The notes under the pieces are model-generated. The model made no database searches and was not told where the DNA came from. It worked only from the letters and a program-made list of their open reading frames with translations. Shown here in pieces: positions 15,788-24,742 of a stretch of 42,989 nt of DNA (positions are counted from its first letter, which is position 1; the number at the start of each line of letters is the position of its first letter). The stretch lies in contig NZ_CAUM01000062.1 in assembly GCF_000350085.1 (NCBI RefSeq), positions 1-42,989 of the forward strand, in the 5' to 3' direction. Source of the DNA: Mesorhizobium metallidurans STM 2683 (GTDB taxonomy: Bacteria > Pseudomonadota > Alphaproteobacteria > Rhizobiales > Rhizobiaceae). The position numbers and the translations under genes are program-made.

Positions 15788-16675
15788 TCACGCGGCGAAA
15801 CGCTGCGCTTCCCCGCCATAGTAGTTGACGTAGCGGGCGCCGATCTCCTTGACCGGCATCACCACGAAGACGTCGACCGTCGAGAATTCGCGGTCGATGA
15901 CGCAGCCGTCGCCGATGCGCGCGCCGACGCGCAGATAGCCCTTGACCAGCGGCGGCATCGCCGCGATCGCGGCCTTGGCGTTGACCGCCTCGATCGGCAT
16001 CAAATCCATGGAGCAGTAGCGCCCGGCGACCGCGCGCACGTCCCAGGCCGAGTTCGTCCGGCAGTGATGGGCGAGATAGGTCAGCGCTTCGGCATGCGCC
16101 GCCGGCACGGTGCCGTGGAACGAGGCGCAACCGGTCATCACGCCGATCCCATAGTGGTTGATATAGGCCCAGATGCCTTGCCACAGCGCCTCGATGGTGC
16201 GCTTCGAGCGGTATTCCGGCAAAACGCAGGAGCGGCCGAGTTCGAGGAAGCGCTGGCCGGGATGGCGGGCGATGAGCTTGGTCAGCTCGAATTCGCCCTC
16301 GGAATAGAAGCCACCGGCGGCGGCCGCGATCTCCTGGCGCAGCAAGCGGTAGGTGCCGACGATGCGGCGGTGCTCGGGACCGGACCGCGAGGTGTCGAAG
16401 ACGAGCAGATGGTCGCAGAGCGGGTCGAAGCGGTCGGCATCGCGCCGGTCCTGCACCTGGAACAGGTCCTTCCTGGCGCCGAGTTCGTCATAGAATACCC
16501 GGTAGCGCACCTCCTGGGCCGCGGCGATCTCAGCCTCGTTGCGGGCGAGCCGCACTTCGAGGTCGCCGATGCGGCCGAGAGATGCGCCTTTAATGACGGC
16601 ATCGACGTTCCGCCCGACAAGCATGGCGCTGCTGGCGTTCGGCCGAGTGTCACATTCCGGCATAACTGTATGCAC
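15788..16675 (-). CDS. olsB: OlsB, ornithine-acyl-ACP N-acyltransferase (lyso-ornithine lipid synthase)
   Basis: 295 aa, the length of rhizobial OlsB. It is a GNAT-fold acyltransferase with RLARNEAEIAAAQEVRYRVFYDELG, FELTKLIARHPGQRFLELGRSCVLPEYR and a C-terminal GCVIDREFSTVDVFVVM. It transfers a 3-hydroxyacyl group from ACP to ornithine, the first step of the phosphorus-free ornithine lipids. The start is GTG at 16675 with AAGGAG 8 nt upstream; an ATG four codons later has no such site. OlsA is not adjacent. A Pho-box-like sequence upstream fits known phosphate control in Sinorhizobium. Confidence 0.9.
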   Translation of the reverse strand: MHTVMPECDTRPNASSAMLVGRNVDAVIKGASLGRIGDLEVRLARNEAEIAAAQEVRYRVFYDELGARKDLFQVQDRRDADRFDPLCDHLLVFDTSRSGPEHRRIVGTYRLLRQEIAAAAGGFYSEGEFELTKLIARHPGQRFLELGRSCVLPEYRSKRTIEALWQGIWAYINHYGIGVMTGCASFHGTVPAAHAEALTYLAHHCRTNSAWDVRAVAGRYCSMDLMPIEAVNAKAAIAAMPPLVKGYLRVGARIGDGCVIDREFSTVDVFVVMPVKEIGARYVNYYGGEAQRFAA

Positions 16676-16726
16676 GAGTGATTCTCCTTCGAGCCATCCC
16701 TCTTGGCACGGGGATACGGTGTAGGT

Positions 16727-16744
16727 GCAACAGGATTGTGACAG
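16727..16744 (-). promoter_or_regulatory. Candidate Pho box upstream of olsB
   Basis: On the minus strand CTGTCAC (16738-16744), a 4-nt spacer and CTGTTGC (16727-16733) have the 11-bp periodicity of PhoB sites; the first half matches CTGTCAT at 6 of 7 and the second more poorly. A -10-like TATCCC follows 10 nt downstream. The site is about 52 bp before the olsB start. Confidence 0.45.
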
Positions 16745-16928
16745 TACCGTGATACGGGGGCGCGGGCAATACTTCGTCGGCTGGCTATCGCACGACCGGG
16801 AAGCCGAAATCGGTTTCCGGGGAAAGGATCATTTGAAAAAGTCACGGTCTTGGCGCGTCCAATAGACGTGCTACGCTCCAATGCTCTCAACCGGCTGAGG
16901 GGGAGGGGCGCACTGCGCTCCGGAGAGG

Positions 16929-19217
16929 TCAGGCGGCCACCTGGCCCTCGACGGCATGGACGAGCGCGTCGGGATCGAGCGGCTTGGTGACGAAGCCGCT
17001 GGCGCCATGGGCAAGCACGGCGTGGCGGGTTTTTTCCTGACTGTCCGCCGACAGCACCATGATCGGAACCGGCGGCGCGGCGGTTTCCTCCTCATGGCGG
17101 CGGATGGCGGCGATGGCGTCCAGCCCATCCATGACGGGCATGTGCAGGTCCATCAGCACCACGTCGAAGCGATGCTTGTGGCCGGTGCCGATGACGGCCT
17201 CGACGGCCGCCTTGCCGTTGCCGACCACTTTCACCCGATGCCCGGCCTTCAAAAGCGTGGCGCGGGCAAGCATGGCATTGATGTCGTTGTCCTCCGCGAT
17301 CAGCACGGACAGGCCGTGCTGGCGGCTGCCGAGGGTGCGCACCGATGGCGCGCCACGCTTTTCCGCCTCCGGCTGGGCGAACGCCGGCGCGTGGCTGGTC
17401 AAAAGCACGCGCAGCAGCGTCTCGCCGCGCACCGGCCGTGCCAGGAAGGTGGCGTAGCCGTTGGCGCGGAACTCGCCAAGCATGCCGCGGTCCGTCGGCG
17501 CGATCAGCGTGATCGCCTCGCAATCGACAAAGCCGCTCTGGCGAAGACGCTTGAGCAGCCTGCCGTCACTTTCTTCCATGGCCGCGTCGACCAGCAGCAC
17601 GTCGCAGCTGCCGGCGAAGGCTGCGGCCTGGGCAGCGGTCGCGGCCAGATCGACCTTGCCGCCATTGGCGCGGATGGTGCGGGCGATGGCATCGGCCTCG
17701 ATGGCATTCTTCGACAGGATCACCGCGCGCCGGCCCGACAGCGCATCCTGGCGGTTCTGAGGCGCCTCGGTGGCCGATACCGCGGGGATTTCAAAGATGA
17801 ATTCCGAGCCCTGGCCGAGCTGGCTCGACACCGAAATCGCGCCGCCCATGGCGGTCACAAGGCGCTTGGAGATGGCAAGGCCGAGGCCCGCGCCGCCATG
17901 CGCGCGAGTCGAGGTGCCATCAGCCTGTTCGAATTCCTCGAAGATGCGCTCCAGGTCGTCCTCGTGCAGGCCGGGACCGGTGTCGGTTATGGTGAAGCGT
18001 ATGCGGTCGGTGGTTTCGGTGCGGGTGCGGGCGACGGTCACCAGCACGCCGCCGCTGTCGGTGAACTTGATGGCGTTGCCGATGAGATTGAGCAGCACCT
18101 GCCGGACCCTTCCCGGATCGGCTGAGATCATCTGCGGCACGTCGGGTTCGACATGGCAGCCAAGGCCGATATTCCTGGCGAAGGCCCGCGCAGCCAGGAG
18201 TTCGATGATGTTGTCGGCAATCTCGCGCACGGACATTGGCTGTGGTTCTGGATCGAAGCGGCCGGCCTCGATCTTTGAATAGTCGAGCAGGTCCTCGATC
18301 AGAGCCAGCAGGGCGCTGGCCGAGGTGGAGACGGCGCCAACATAGGTCCGCTGTTCGGGCGAGAGATTGGTGTCCGCCAAGAGCTTCGCCATGCCCATGA
18401 TGCCGTTCATCGGCGTGCGGATCTCATGGCTGACGGTGGCGAGGAAGCGCGATTTGGCCTGGCTTGCATATTCGGCCCGCTCGCGGGCGGTGATGAGCGA
18501 TGATTCAGCGCGCTTGCGGGCGGTGATGTCGCGGGCGATGGCGCGATGCGACACGGCACCGCTATCCTTGTCGCGCACCGACAGTTCGATCCACGAGAAC
18601 CAGCGCGAACCACCCGGCGTGCGGATGGCGACGTCGGTGGAACTCAGGCATTCGTGATCGGAAAAGGCGGCATCGGGGACGATGCCGACATCGATGCCGA
18701 GTTCGGCCAGCGTCTTGCCGGCAAGCTCGCGCTGGTCGGTTTCGACAAGATCGGCGAAGACCTTGTTGGCATAGACGATGTGGGCGTCACGGTCGCGGTG
18801 GACGACGAGATCGCCGAGCGCGTCGATCAACCCGCGAAAGCGTTCCTCGCTCTCCTGCATCTCCCACATGCGGTCGGCCAGCGTTTCGATCTCGGCGCGG
18901 CTGCGAGCCGTCGTCTCGTCGAGCAGGGCGACCGTGCGGCGCTGGGTGCGTTTGGCGCGCAGATGCATGGCAATGCCGGCAATGCCGGTCGCCAGGAGGC
19001 CAACGGTGACGAAGATCGGCGCCCCCGTCAGATGGGCAAGCCCTGCCATCACGACGATGGCGACGAGCGTCAGGAACGGCAGGCCTTCGCGGCTGGCCCC
19101 GGGCAGCTCCGGCGCCAGCGGCGGCGCGGCGACGATCGGCCGCCTTGGCGCCTCGGGGCCGATCCCATTGACGCTCTCGGCACTCTCCGTCTCTTTGATG
19201 CCGGGTTCCGCGATCAT
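16929..19217 (-). CDS. Hybrid sensor histidine kinase with PAS and two receiver domains
   Basis: 762 aa. Two hydrophobic membrane segments (about 47-86), a short helix, PAS domain (about 124-235), HisKA with phospho-acceptor His264 ([10 protein letters not shown]), HATPase with Asn381, DTGPG (412-416) and GGAGLGL (441-447). A first receiver-like domain (about 497-605) lacks the acidic pair and has Arg instead of the conserved Lys. A second receiver (about 636-760) is complete, with Glu642/Asp643, phospho-acceptor Asp690, Ser723 and Lys745. The signal and the phosphotransfer partner are unknown; no cognate response-regulator or Hpt gene is next to it. The start has AAGG upstream. Confidence 0.92.
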   Translation of the reverse strand: MIAEPGIKETESAESVNGIGPEAPRRPIVAAPPLAPELPGASREGLPFLTLVAIVVMAGLAHLTGAPIFVTVGLLATGIAGIAMHLRAKRTQRRTVALLDETTARSRAEIETLADRMWEMQESEERFRGLIDALGDLVVHRDRDAHIVYANKVFADLVETDQRELAGKTLAELGIDVGIVPDAAFSDHECLSSTDVAIRTPGGSRWFSWIELSVRDKDSGAVSHRAIARDITARKRAESSLITARERAEYASQAKSRFLATVSHEIRTPMNGIMGMAKLLADTNLSPEQRTYVGAVSTSASALLALIEDLLDYSKIEAGRFDPEPQPMSVREIADNIIELLAARAFARNIGLGCHVEPDVPQMISADPGRVRQVLLNLIGNAIKFTDSGGVLVTVARTRTETTDRIRFTITDTGPGLHEDDLERIFEEFEQADGTSTRAHGGAGLGLAISKRLVTAMGGAISVSSQLGQGSEFIFEIPAVSATEAPQNRQDALSGRRAVILSKNAIEADAIARTIRANGGKVDLAATAAQAAAFAGSCDVLLVDAAMEESDGRLLKRLRQSGFVDCEAITLIAPTDRGMLGEFRANGYATFLARPVRGETLLRVLLTSHAPAFAQPEAEKRGAPSVRTLGSRQHGLSVLIAEDNDINAMLARATLLKAGHRVKVVGNGKAAVEAVIGTGHKHRFDVVLMDLHMPVMDGLDAIAAIRRHEEETAAPPVPIMVLSADSQEKTRHAVLAHGASGFVTKPLDPDALVHAVEGQVAA

Positions 19218-19327
19218 GCGAAACCTTTGCCAGATAGAGATTATGGAAAATTGTGGCGGATCGTTCGAATTTTAGCGGTCGCGCCGTTTTTGCTTCGCCT
19301 CGGCTAAGGATATGAGGCGAAAAGAGG

Positions 19328-20317
19328 TCACATATCCACCACCACGCGGCCACGGATCTTGCCCTCGACAATGTCATGCGCGGCGCCGACGATGTCGTCG
19401 AAACCGATGGTCGAGGAGAGGCTGGCAAGCTTTTGATGGTCGAGATCCGTACCGATGCGGCGCCACGCTTCCATGCGGACCGCCTTTGGCGCCATCACCG
19501 AATCGATGCCGAGCAGGCAAACGCCGCGCAGGATGAACGGGGCGACGCTTGCCGGCAGGTCCATGCCGCCGGCCAGGCCGCAGGCGGCGATCGCGCCACC
19601 ATAGGAGGTCATCGAAAGAACGTTGGCCAGCGTATGGCTGCCGACCGCGTCGACGCCGCCGGCCCAGCGTTCCTTGGCGAGCGGTTTTGCCGGCTGGGCA
19701 AGCTCGTCGCGCGAAATCACCTCCGCGGCGCCGAGGTCGATCAGATAGGGGCTTTCGGCGTTGCGGCCGGTCGAGGCAATGACGTGATAGCCAAGACTGG
19801 ACAGGATCGAGACGGCGACCGAGCCGACACCGCCGGCGGCCCCCGTCACCACCACCGGGCCGCGATCGGGCACGATGCCGTGCCGCTCCAGCGCGATGAC
19901 GCAGAGCATGGCCGTATAGCCGGCGGTGCCTACCGCCATGGCATCATGCGGGCTCATGCCGTCGGGCAACGGCACCAGCCAGTTGCCCTTGACGCGGGCG
20001 CGCCCGGCATAGGCGCCGAAATGCGTTTCGCCGACGCCCCAGCCGTTCAATATGACCTTGTCACCCTTGCGCCAGCCGGCATGGGAAGACGAGATGACGG
20101 TGCCGGCAAAGTCGATGCCCGGCACTAGCGGCCAGCGGCGGATCACCGGCGCCTTGCCGGTTATGGCAAGCCCATCCTTGTAGTTCACCGTCGTCGCCTC
20201 GACGGCGACGGTGACATCGCCTTCCATCAGGTCCGCTTCGGTCAGGTCGGTCACGGCGACCGATTGTTTCTTTTCGGCGTCGCGCGAGACGAGGATGGCT
20301 TTGAAGGTTTCGGACAT
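19328..20317 (-). CDS. acuI: AcuI/YhdH-type NADPH-dependent MDR oxidoreductase (acrylyl-CoA reductase family)
   Basis: 329 aa zinc-free medium-chain reductase of the YhdH/AcuI group: MSETFKAILVSRDAEKKQ at the N-terminus, NYKDGLAITGKAPVIRRWPLVPGIDFAG, and NADPH-binding VTGAAGGVGSVAVSILSSLG near 155. The C-terminal GGMDLPASVAPFILRGVCLLGIDSV is typical. AcuI reduces toxic acryloyl-CoA to propionyl-CoA; whether this member does so or acts on other enones is not certain. The start has AGGAG closely upstream. It is transcribed in the same direction as lspA, whose start lies 572 bp upstream, but a separate promoter is possible. Confidence 0.82.
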   Translation of the reverse strand: MSETFKAILVSRDAEKKQSVAVTDLTEADLMEGDVTVAVEATTVNYKDGLAITGKAPVIRRWPLVPGIDFAGTVISSSHAGWRKGDKVILNGWGVGETHFGAYAGRARVKGNWLVPLPDGMSPHDAMAVGTAGYTAMLCVIALERHGIVPDRGPVVVTGAAGGVGSVAVSILSSLGYHVIASTGRNAESPYLIDLGAAEVISRDELAQPAKPLAKERWAGGVDAVGSHTLANVLSMTSYGGAIAACGLAGGMDLPASVAPFILRGVCLLGIDSVMAPKAVRMEAWRRIGTDLDHQKLASLSSTIGFDDIVGAAHDIVEGKIRGRVVVDM

Positions 20318-20370
20318 TTTTTCTCCTCGGGCTTTCGAATGTGTGGCGGCAGGTGGGTGAGGTCAACCGT

Positions 20371-20889
20371 CTAGGTGTCAGGATCTTGGGCGTCCGGGTC
20401 TCGAGGCCGGGCTTCGCGTCGCCAGCCGACGAGTTCGTCGAAGACGACCAAAACCGCACCCGTCGAGATGAAGACATCGGCAAGGTTGAAGACGGCGAAG
20501 GACCAGACCGGCGTGTGGAACAATAAGTAGTCGATGACATGGCCCTGGACGGCGCGGTCGAGCAGATTGCCGAGCGCGCCGCCGATGATCAGCGCAAAGC
20601 CGATGCGGGCAAGCGAATGACCTGGCGGCGTGCGCGCGGCTAGATAAAGCACGAAACCAACGACCAGAACGGCGATAACGACGAGGCCGGTGTCGCCGAA
20701 CGACGAGAGCATCGAGAAGGCGATGCCGGTGTTGTAGGTGCGGTAAAGCGCCAGGAACGGCACAAGATCGAGCTTTTCCTGAAAGGGCAGGCCAGTCTCG
20801 ACCAGATGCTTCACCCACTGGTCAGTTGCTACTGCCGCAATGACCAGCAGCGCATAGGGGGACCATGAGCTGACCCACAGGGATTTCAC
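20371..20889 (-). CDS. lspA: Lipoprotein signal peptidase (signal peptidase II)
   Basis: 172 aa, starting with GTG at 20889 (GAGGG about 9 nt upstream). It is an aspartyl protease of the inner membrane with four hydrophobic segments. The catalytic aspartates are Asp120 (NLLDRAVQGHVIDYL) and Asp138 (FNLADVFISTGA). It cleaves prolipoproteins after lipid attachment. The open frame continues far upstream to 22005, but that part is antisense-like shadow of the methyltransferase genes and is not coding. It follows two RNA methyltransferase genes in the same direction, separated from them by a palindromic element. Confidence 0.94.
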   Translation of the reverse strand: MKSLWVSSWSPYALLVIAAVATDQWVKHLVETGLPFQEKLDLVPFLALYRTYNTGIAFSMLSSFGDTGLVVIAVLVVGFVLYLAARTPPGHSLARIGFALIIGGALGNLLDRAVQGHVIDYLLFHTPVWSFAVFNLADVFISTGAVLVVFDELVGWRREARPRDPDAQDPDT

Positions 20890-20909
20890 GATTTTGTGCC
20901 CTCTTGCTT

Positions 20910-20955
20910 GACCATGATCTTGTTCGAAAACCGGACGCTTTTCGGGATCATGGTC
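20910..20955. repeat. Palindromic intergenic element, copy A
   Basis: Outer arms GACCATGATC (20910-20919) / GATCATGGTC (20946-20955) and inner arms CGAAAA (20925-20930) / TTTTCG (20939-20944) around the loop CCGGACGC. The end touches the stop codon of the RNA methyltransferase at 20955. It shares layout and core with elements at 31690-31737 and 38457-38505. Confidence 0.75.
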
Positions 20956-21800
20956 TAGTCCGGCTCCAGCTTCAGCGCGCCGCGCCGGATCTCGAACAGC
21001 ATCACGCCGGTCGCCACCGCGAGGTTGAGCGAATCGGCGCGGCCGGCCTGCGGGATCCTGAGCAGCCTGTCGCAGCTTTCGGCGAGGTTTTCTGGCAGGC
21101 CCTGCTGCTCGTTGCCCATCACCAGCAGCACCGGACCTTTGGAAAAATCGACCGAGCGGTAGTCGACCGCGCCCTGCAGATGCGTGCCGGCGACGAGACC
21201 CTGAAAGCCCTTTCGCCAGGCGAGGAAGGCGTCCGGCGTGGCCTTGGCGACCGGCACGGCGAAGATCGAGCCCATGGTGGCGCGCACTGTCTCGACCGAA
21301 AAAGGGTCGGTGGTTTCGCCGACCAGGATAACGCCCCTGGCGCCGACCGCATCGACGGTGCGGATGACGGTGCCAAGATTGCCGGGGTCGCGCACCCGGT
21401 CGAGCGCCACCCAGACATCGCCATCCCTGGCGCGGATCTCCTTCAGCGGCAGGATCTTTTGTGAGAAGACGCCGACCACCATCTGCGGGTTGTCGCGGCG
21501 GGTGATGGCGACAAGCACCTTTTCCGAAACTTCGAGCACGGTGCCGCCGGCGGCAACAGTGCGTGCCGCTGCCTTTTCGACCGCCGCATTGCCGCGTCCG
21601 GCCTTGGCGAAAACCAGCGTCCTGATCTGCCAGCCGAGATCGAGCGCATCGATGACCAGCTTCAAGCCCTCGGCCATGAAGGCATTTTGCTGGTCGCGGA
21701 ATTTCTTGAGCGCCAGCGCCTTGATGTCCTTGATCAGCGGGTTGGCGAGGCTGGTGACCTCTTTCACCTGGCCTGGCGCGCCTGCGTGCCGCTCGCTCAT
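20955..21800 (-). CDS. TrmH/SpoU family RNA 2'-O-methyltransferase
   Basis: 281 aa. An N-terminal substrate-binding domain (about 10-110: VTSLANPLIKDIKALALKKFRDQQNAFMAEGLKLV) is followed by a SPOUT methyltransferase fold with its three motifs: NLGTVIRTVDAVGA, LLVMGNEQQGL and IPQAGRADSLNLAVATGVMLFE. It methylates ribose of rRNA or tRNA with SAM; the target nucleotide is not determined by sequence. Its ATG directly follows the TGA of the upstream methyltransferase, so both are translated from one message, and lspA probably follows. Confidence 0.92.
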   Translation of the reverse strand: MSERHAGAPGQVKEVTSLANPLIKDIKALALKKFRDQQNAFMAEGLKLVIDALDLGWQIRTLVFAKAGRGNAAVEKAAARTVAAGGTVLEVSEKVLVAITRRDNPQMVVGVFSQKILPLKEIRARDGDVWVALDRVRDPGNLGTVIRTVDAVGARGVILVGETTDPFSVETVRATMGSIFAVPVAKATPDAFLAWRKGFQGLVAGTHLQGAVDYRSVDFSKGPVLLVMGNEQQGLPENLAESCDRLLRIPQAGRADSLNLAVATGVMLFEIRRGALKLEPD

Positions 21801-22847
21801 TCAAGCCACCCAGCGCGAGAACAGCGAGGTCGACAGCGCCCGGCCGGCGGATTGTTCGCGGATGATCAGTTCGCCGGATTCGACTGTACCGCCCATGCCG
21901 GCGAAAGTGTCGCGCATCAGGGCATGGATGGCGAAGAAGGAGGCGCGGATCGAATAGGCGGTCAGCACCACGGCCAGCGGCCTTGGCGTCAGGATCGAGC
22001 GGCAAAGGTCGGTCAAAGCAGGAAGATCCTCGAACAGCTGCCAGACCTCGCCCTTGGGGCCGCGGCCATAGGCCGGCGGGTCGAACAGGACGATGTCGTA
22101 GCGGCTGCCGCGGCGTTCCTCGCGTTCGGCGAATTTCACAGCGTCGTCAACGATCCAGCGGATCGGCTTTCGCGACAGGCCGGCCATCTCCTGGTTCTCG
22201 CGGGCCCAGCCGATAGCCTTCTTGGACGCATCGACATGGGTGACCTCGGCGCCGGCGCGGGCCGCCACCAGCGAGGCAAGTCCGGTATAGCCGAACAGGT
22301 TAAGCACCTTGACGGGCCGTTTCGCCGCCGCGATCAGCCCGGCCATGTGGTCCCAATGCGAGGCCTGTTCGGGAAAGACGCCGACATGGCGAAACGAGGT
22401 GAAACGGCCGAGATAGTCGATGCCGTCGTGCTTCATCGGCCAGGTCTCGCCGAGCGGCGTCCTTGGGAAGCGCCAGCGGCCGATGCCTTCCTCGTCGGTA
22501 TCGCCGGTGAAAATGGCGTCGGCACGCTCCCAGTCCCTCGCCGGCAACGCCTTTTGCCAGATCGCCTGGCCCTCGGGCCGCACGATGCGGTAGGGGCCGT
22601 ATTGTTCGAGCTTTTGCCCGGCGCCGCTGTCGAGCAGCGCATAGTCGGCGTTTGGCGCCACTTCGAGGATTACCGGAAGACGTTCGGCGGGCAGGGCGCC
22701 GTCGCGGCGGGCAAGCGCGCGCGGCGCGGATTTGGGTTCCGGCCGGTTGTCCGGTGCGGTGCTGGTCCCGCGCAGCGGCTGGTCGGCACTGGCTTTCACG
22801 GGCTGGCGCGGACTGTTGTCGCGGTTTCGGTCGCGAAAGGATTTCAA
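21801..22847 (-). CDS. Class I SAM-dependent rRNA methyltransferase (RlmI-like)
   Basis: About 348 aa. The C-terminal two thirds are a Rossmann methyltransferase with VLNLFGYTGLASLVAARAGAEVTHVD (SAM site), a following VDDAVKFAEREERRG and the catalytic-side motif YDIVLFDPPAYGRGPKGEVW. This resembles RlmI/RlmK 23S rRNA m5C/m7G enzymes, but the N-terminal PUA domain is not evident. The start is uncertain: TTG at 22847 has GGAG 7 nt upstream and is preferred; TTG at 22901 would add 18 residues. It forms a translationally linked pair with the downstream SPOUT methyltransferase (TGA followed directly by ATG). Confidence 0.85.
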   Translation of the reverse strand: MKSFRDRNRDNSPRQPVKASADQPLRGTSTAPDNRPEPKSAPRALARRDGALPAERLPVILEVAPNADYALLDSGAGQKLEQYGPYRIVRPEGQAIWQKALPARDWERADAIFTGDTDEEGIGRWRFPRTPLGETWPMKHDGIDYLGRFTSFRHVGVFPEQASHWDHMAGLIAAAKRPVKVLNLFGYTGLASLVAARAGAEVTHVDASKKAIGWARENQEMAGLSRKPIRWIVDDAVKFAEREERRGSRYDIVLFDPPAYGRGPKGEVWQLFEDLPALTDLCRSILTPRPLAVVLTAYSIRASFFAIHALMRDTFAGMGGTVESGELIIREQSAGRALSTSLFSRWVA

Positions 22848-22968
22848 GAACTGTCTCCGGAACGGCAGGCCGCTTTTGACATAGGGCCATTGGCTTCGCA
22901 ACCAAATGGTCCGATATGCCGGTCCAGCAATAGGGCAGCATGGGAGTAAAGGAGTAGGTAGGGCTGCC

Positions 22969-23943
22969 CTACTGTCCTACTGCCCTGCTCCCTTTGTAGA
23001 CGGCGATGCCGGCGGCGAGGTCCTCGAGGGCCGCACCGACCGATTTGAACAACGTGATCTCATCGGGGCTCTGGCGGCCTTTTTTCTCACCGCGCGCCAG
23101 TTCATGCAGGTCGGCGACGATCGCTTCAGGCTTCAGCACGCCGGAGGCCAGCGGCTGGACGATGTCGCCGGCTTCCTTGGTGGCGCCGGCGCGGGTGTCG
23201 ACATAGACGCGGGCGCGTGCAATCGCGTCGTCGTCGCTTTCGCGCATATCGGGCGTGAAGCCACCAACCAGGTCGACATGGGTTCCCGGCCGCAGCAGCG
23301 CGCCCCTGATCAGCGGCGCGGTCGTGATGGTCGCCGACGAGACGATATCGGCCTGGCCAAGTTCGGCGTCTAGATCGCTTGCGGCGCTGGCCGCAAGACC
23401 TTCGGCGCGCAATTGCGCTGCAACCTTTTCGGCATTGGCCGGCGTGCGGTTCCAGATGCGGATGGCCTTGATCGGCCGCACCGCCGAATGCGCCTTGGCG
23501 AGGAACGGCGACAGCGCGCCGGCGCCGACCACCAGCAACCGCGAAGCGTCCTCGCGGGCGAGATAGGAGGCGGCCAGTGCCGAGGCACAGGCCGTGCGCC
23601 ACTGCGTCAGCCGCTGGCCGTCAATCATGGCTTCGGGCTCGCCGGTCGCGCCGTCGAGCAGAAGGTAAAGCCCCATCACGGCGGGCTTGCCGAGGGCATT
23701 GTTGTCGGGCGAGACGGTGACGATCTTGACGCCGATATGGCCGCCCGCCGAGGTTCCGGCGGCGTTGAAATCGGTCCAGGCCGGCATCAGCAACAGCGTC
23801 GAAGCCGCGCCGCCGGGCCGTTCGACCGTGTGGTGATGCCTGACCGGTTGCACCGCTCCATCGCGAAAGGCGGCGCGCAGCGTCTCGACCAGCCCGGAAA
23901 AGGTCAGCGCATGATCGACCTCGGCGGCCGAAATGGTCAGCAT
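22969..23943 (-). CDS. Ornithine cyclodeaminase / mu-crystallin family protein
   Basis: 324 aa from the ATG at 23943, which has GGAG 7 nt upstream; the frame is open to 24042 into the LapA-like gene but that part is not conserved. The NAD-binding motif LLVVGAGALSPFLAKAH is at about 125-141, preceded by MIDGQRLTQWRTACASALAASYLA as in the family. The family covers ornithine cyclodeaminase (ornithine to proline), alanine dehydrogenase and ketimine reductases, and this member may be any of them. It may follow sppA-ihfB-lapA in one message. Confidence 0.85.
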   Translation of the reverse strand: MLTISAAEVDHALTFSGLVETLRAAFRDGAVQPVRHHHTVERPGGAASTLLLMPAWTDFNAAGTSAGGHIGVKIVTVSPDNNALGKPAVMGLYLLLDGATGEPEAMIDGQRLTQWRTACASALAASYLAREDASRLLVVGAGALSPFLAKAHSAVRPIKAIRIWNRTPANAEKVAAQLRAEGLAASAASDLDAELGQADIVSSATITTAPLIRGALLRPGTHVDLVGGFTPDMRESDDDAIARARVYVDTRAGATKEAGDIVQPLASGVLKPEAIVADLHELARGEKKGRQSPDEITLFKSVGAALEDLAAGIAVYKGSRAVGQ

Positions 23944-23980
23944 CAAAAGCTCCGTGGAGAGAAAATCGCCAAACCGATTT

Positions 23981-24325
23981 TCAGTTTGTTGGCTTCGGCA
24001 AGGCTGACCCCTGGGTCGGGCCTTGCGGCACAGACGGCGCACGGCCCACTGCCTGCCGCAGGTTCTCGGCTTCGACGCCGCGCTGACGCGCCAGCTTGCG
24101 GTAGCGGCCCTGCTTGACCCAGGTCGCCAGGCTGCCGACGATCATGCCGACGGCGAGAGCCAGGAAGAGGAAGATGAACAGCGGCAGCGTCAGCGTCAGC
24201 GCCGGATTGCCGGGATTGAACGGGTCGAGCGTGAAGGCCACCAGTTCGCGGTTGGCGACGGCCAGCGCAATCAGGATGACGGCCAGCGGCACGAAGACCA
24301 CGATAAGCATGAAGCGATTGAACAT
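23981..24325 (-). CDS. LapA domain-containing membrane protein (DUF1049)
   Basis: 114 aa. Two membrane helices (about 4-25 and 46-68) are joined by a short loop (NRELVAFTLDPFNPGNPALTLTLP), followed by a basic cytosolic tail with KQGRYRKLARQRGVEAENLRQ. This is the LapA/YciS pattern; enterobacterial LapA helps assemble or control lipopolysaccharide. It is downstream of ihfB on the same strand, the usual alphaproteobacterial position. The proposed LPS role comes from family knowledge, not from this sequence. Confidence 0.85.
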   Translation of the reverse strand: MFNRFMLIVVFVPLAVILIALAVANRELVAFTLDPFNPGNPALTLTLPLFIFLFLALAVGMIVGSLATWVKQGRYRKLARQRGVEAENLRQAVGRAPSVPQGPTQGSALPKPTN

Positions 24326-24379
24326 GTTTTTTCCGTCGGAAGAACTTGTCGACAGGCTGGATTGCCGCTGAGGCGGCGC

Positions 24380-24664
24380 CTATTTGGCGCCGTTCAGCCT
24401 TTCACGCAATTCCTTGCCGGTCTTGAAGAACGGCACCCATTTCTCCTCGACCTCGACGGATTCGCCGGTGCGCGGATTGCGGCCGGTACGGGCGGGGCGG
24501 TTTTTCACCGAAAAAGCACCAAAACCACGCAGTTCGACCCGATTGCCTTCAGCAAGGGCGTCGGTGATCTCGTCGAAAATCGCGCCGACAATGTTTTCGA
24601 CGTCGCGCAGGAAAAGATGTGGGTTGCGCGTGGCGATAATCTGCACAAGTTCGGATTTGATCAT
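24380..24664 (-). CDS. ihfB: Integration host factor subunit beta
   Basis: 94 aa member of the HU/IHF family, full length. [23 protein letters not shown] is the dimerisation helix region and the signature [26 protein letters not shown] forms the DNA-intercalating arm with its Pro residue. With IhfA (not in the window) it bends DNA and supports sigma-54 promoters, recombination and nucleoid structure. It lies 78 bp downstream of sppA and 54 bp upstream of the lapA-like gene, so the three genes are probably co-transcribed. Confidence 0.95.
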   Translation of the reverse strand: MIKSELVQIIATRNPHLFLRDVENIVGAIFDEITDALAEGNRVELRGFGAFSVKNRPARTGRNPRTGESVEVEEKWVPFFKTGKELRERLNGAK

Positions 24665-24742
24665 CGGAAGGGTCCCCGTGAAAGCGGTGCGGTCAAAATT
24701 ATGAGGATGATTTTATTTGCTTTTTTCACTCGTCCCGGCTCC

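Noticed and set aside
20371..22005. 544-codon open frame ending in lspA
   Set aside because: Only the part from 20889 matches LspA; the upstream part lies out of frame over two well-supported methyltransferase genes and is rich in Arg/Gly shadow composition.
22941..22990. Inverted repeat around TAGGGC/GCCCTA near the end of the cyclodeaminase gene
   Set aside because: The stem has a 1-nt loop and overlaps the stop codon; extension is imperfect, so it was not listed as a separate element.
24665..24742. T-rich stretch between sppA and ihfB as terminator
   Set aside because: No stable hairpin precedes it on the coding strand, and the genes appear to be co-transcribed.
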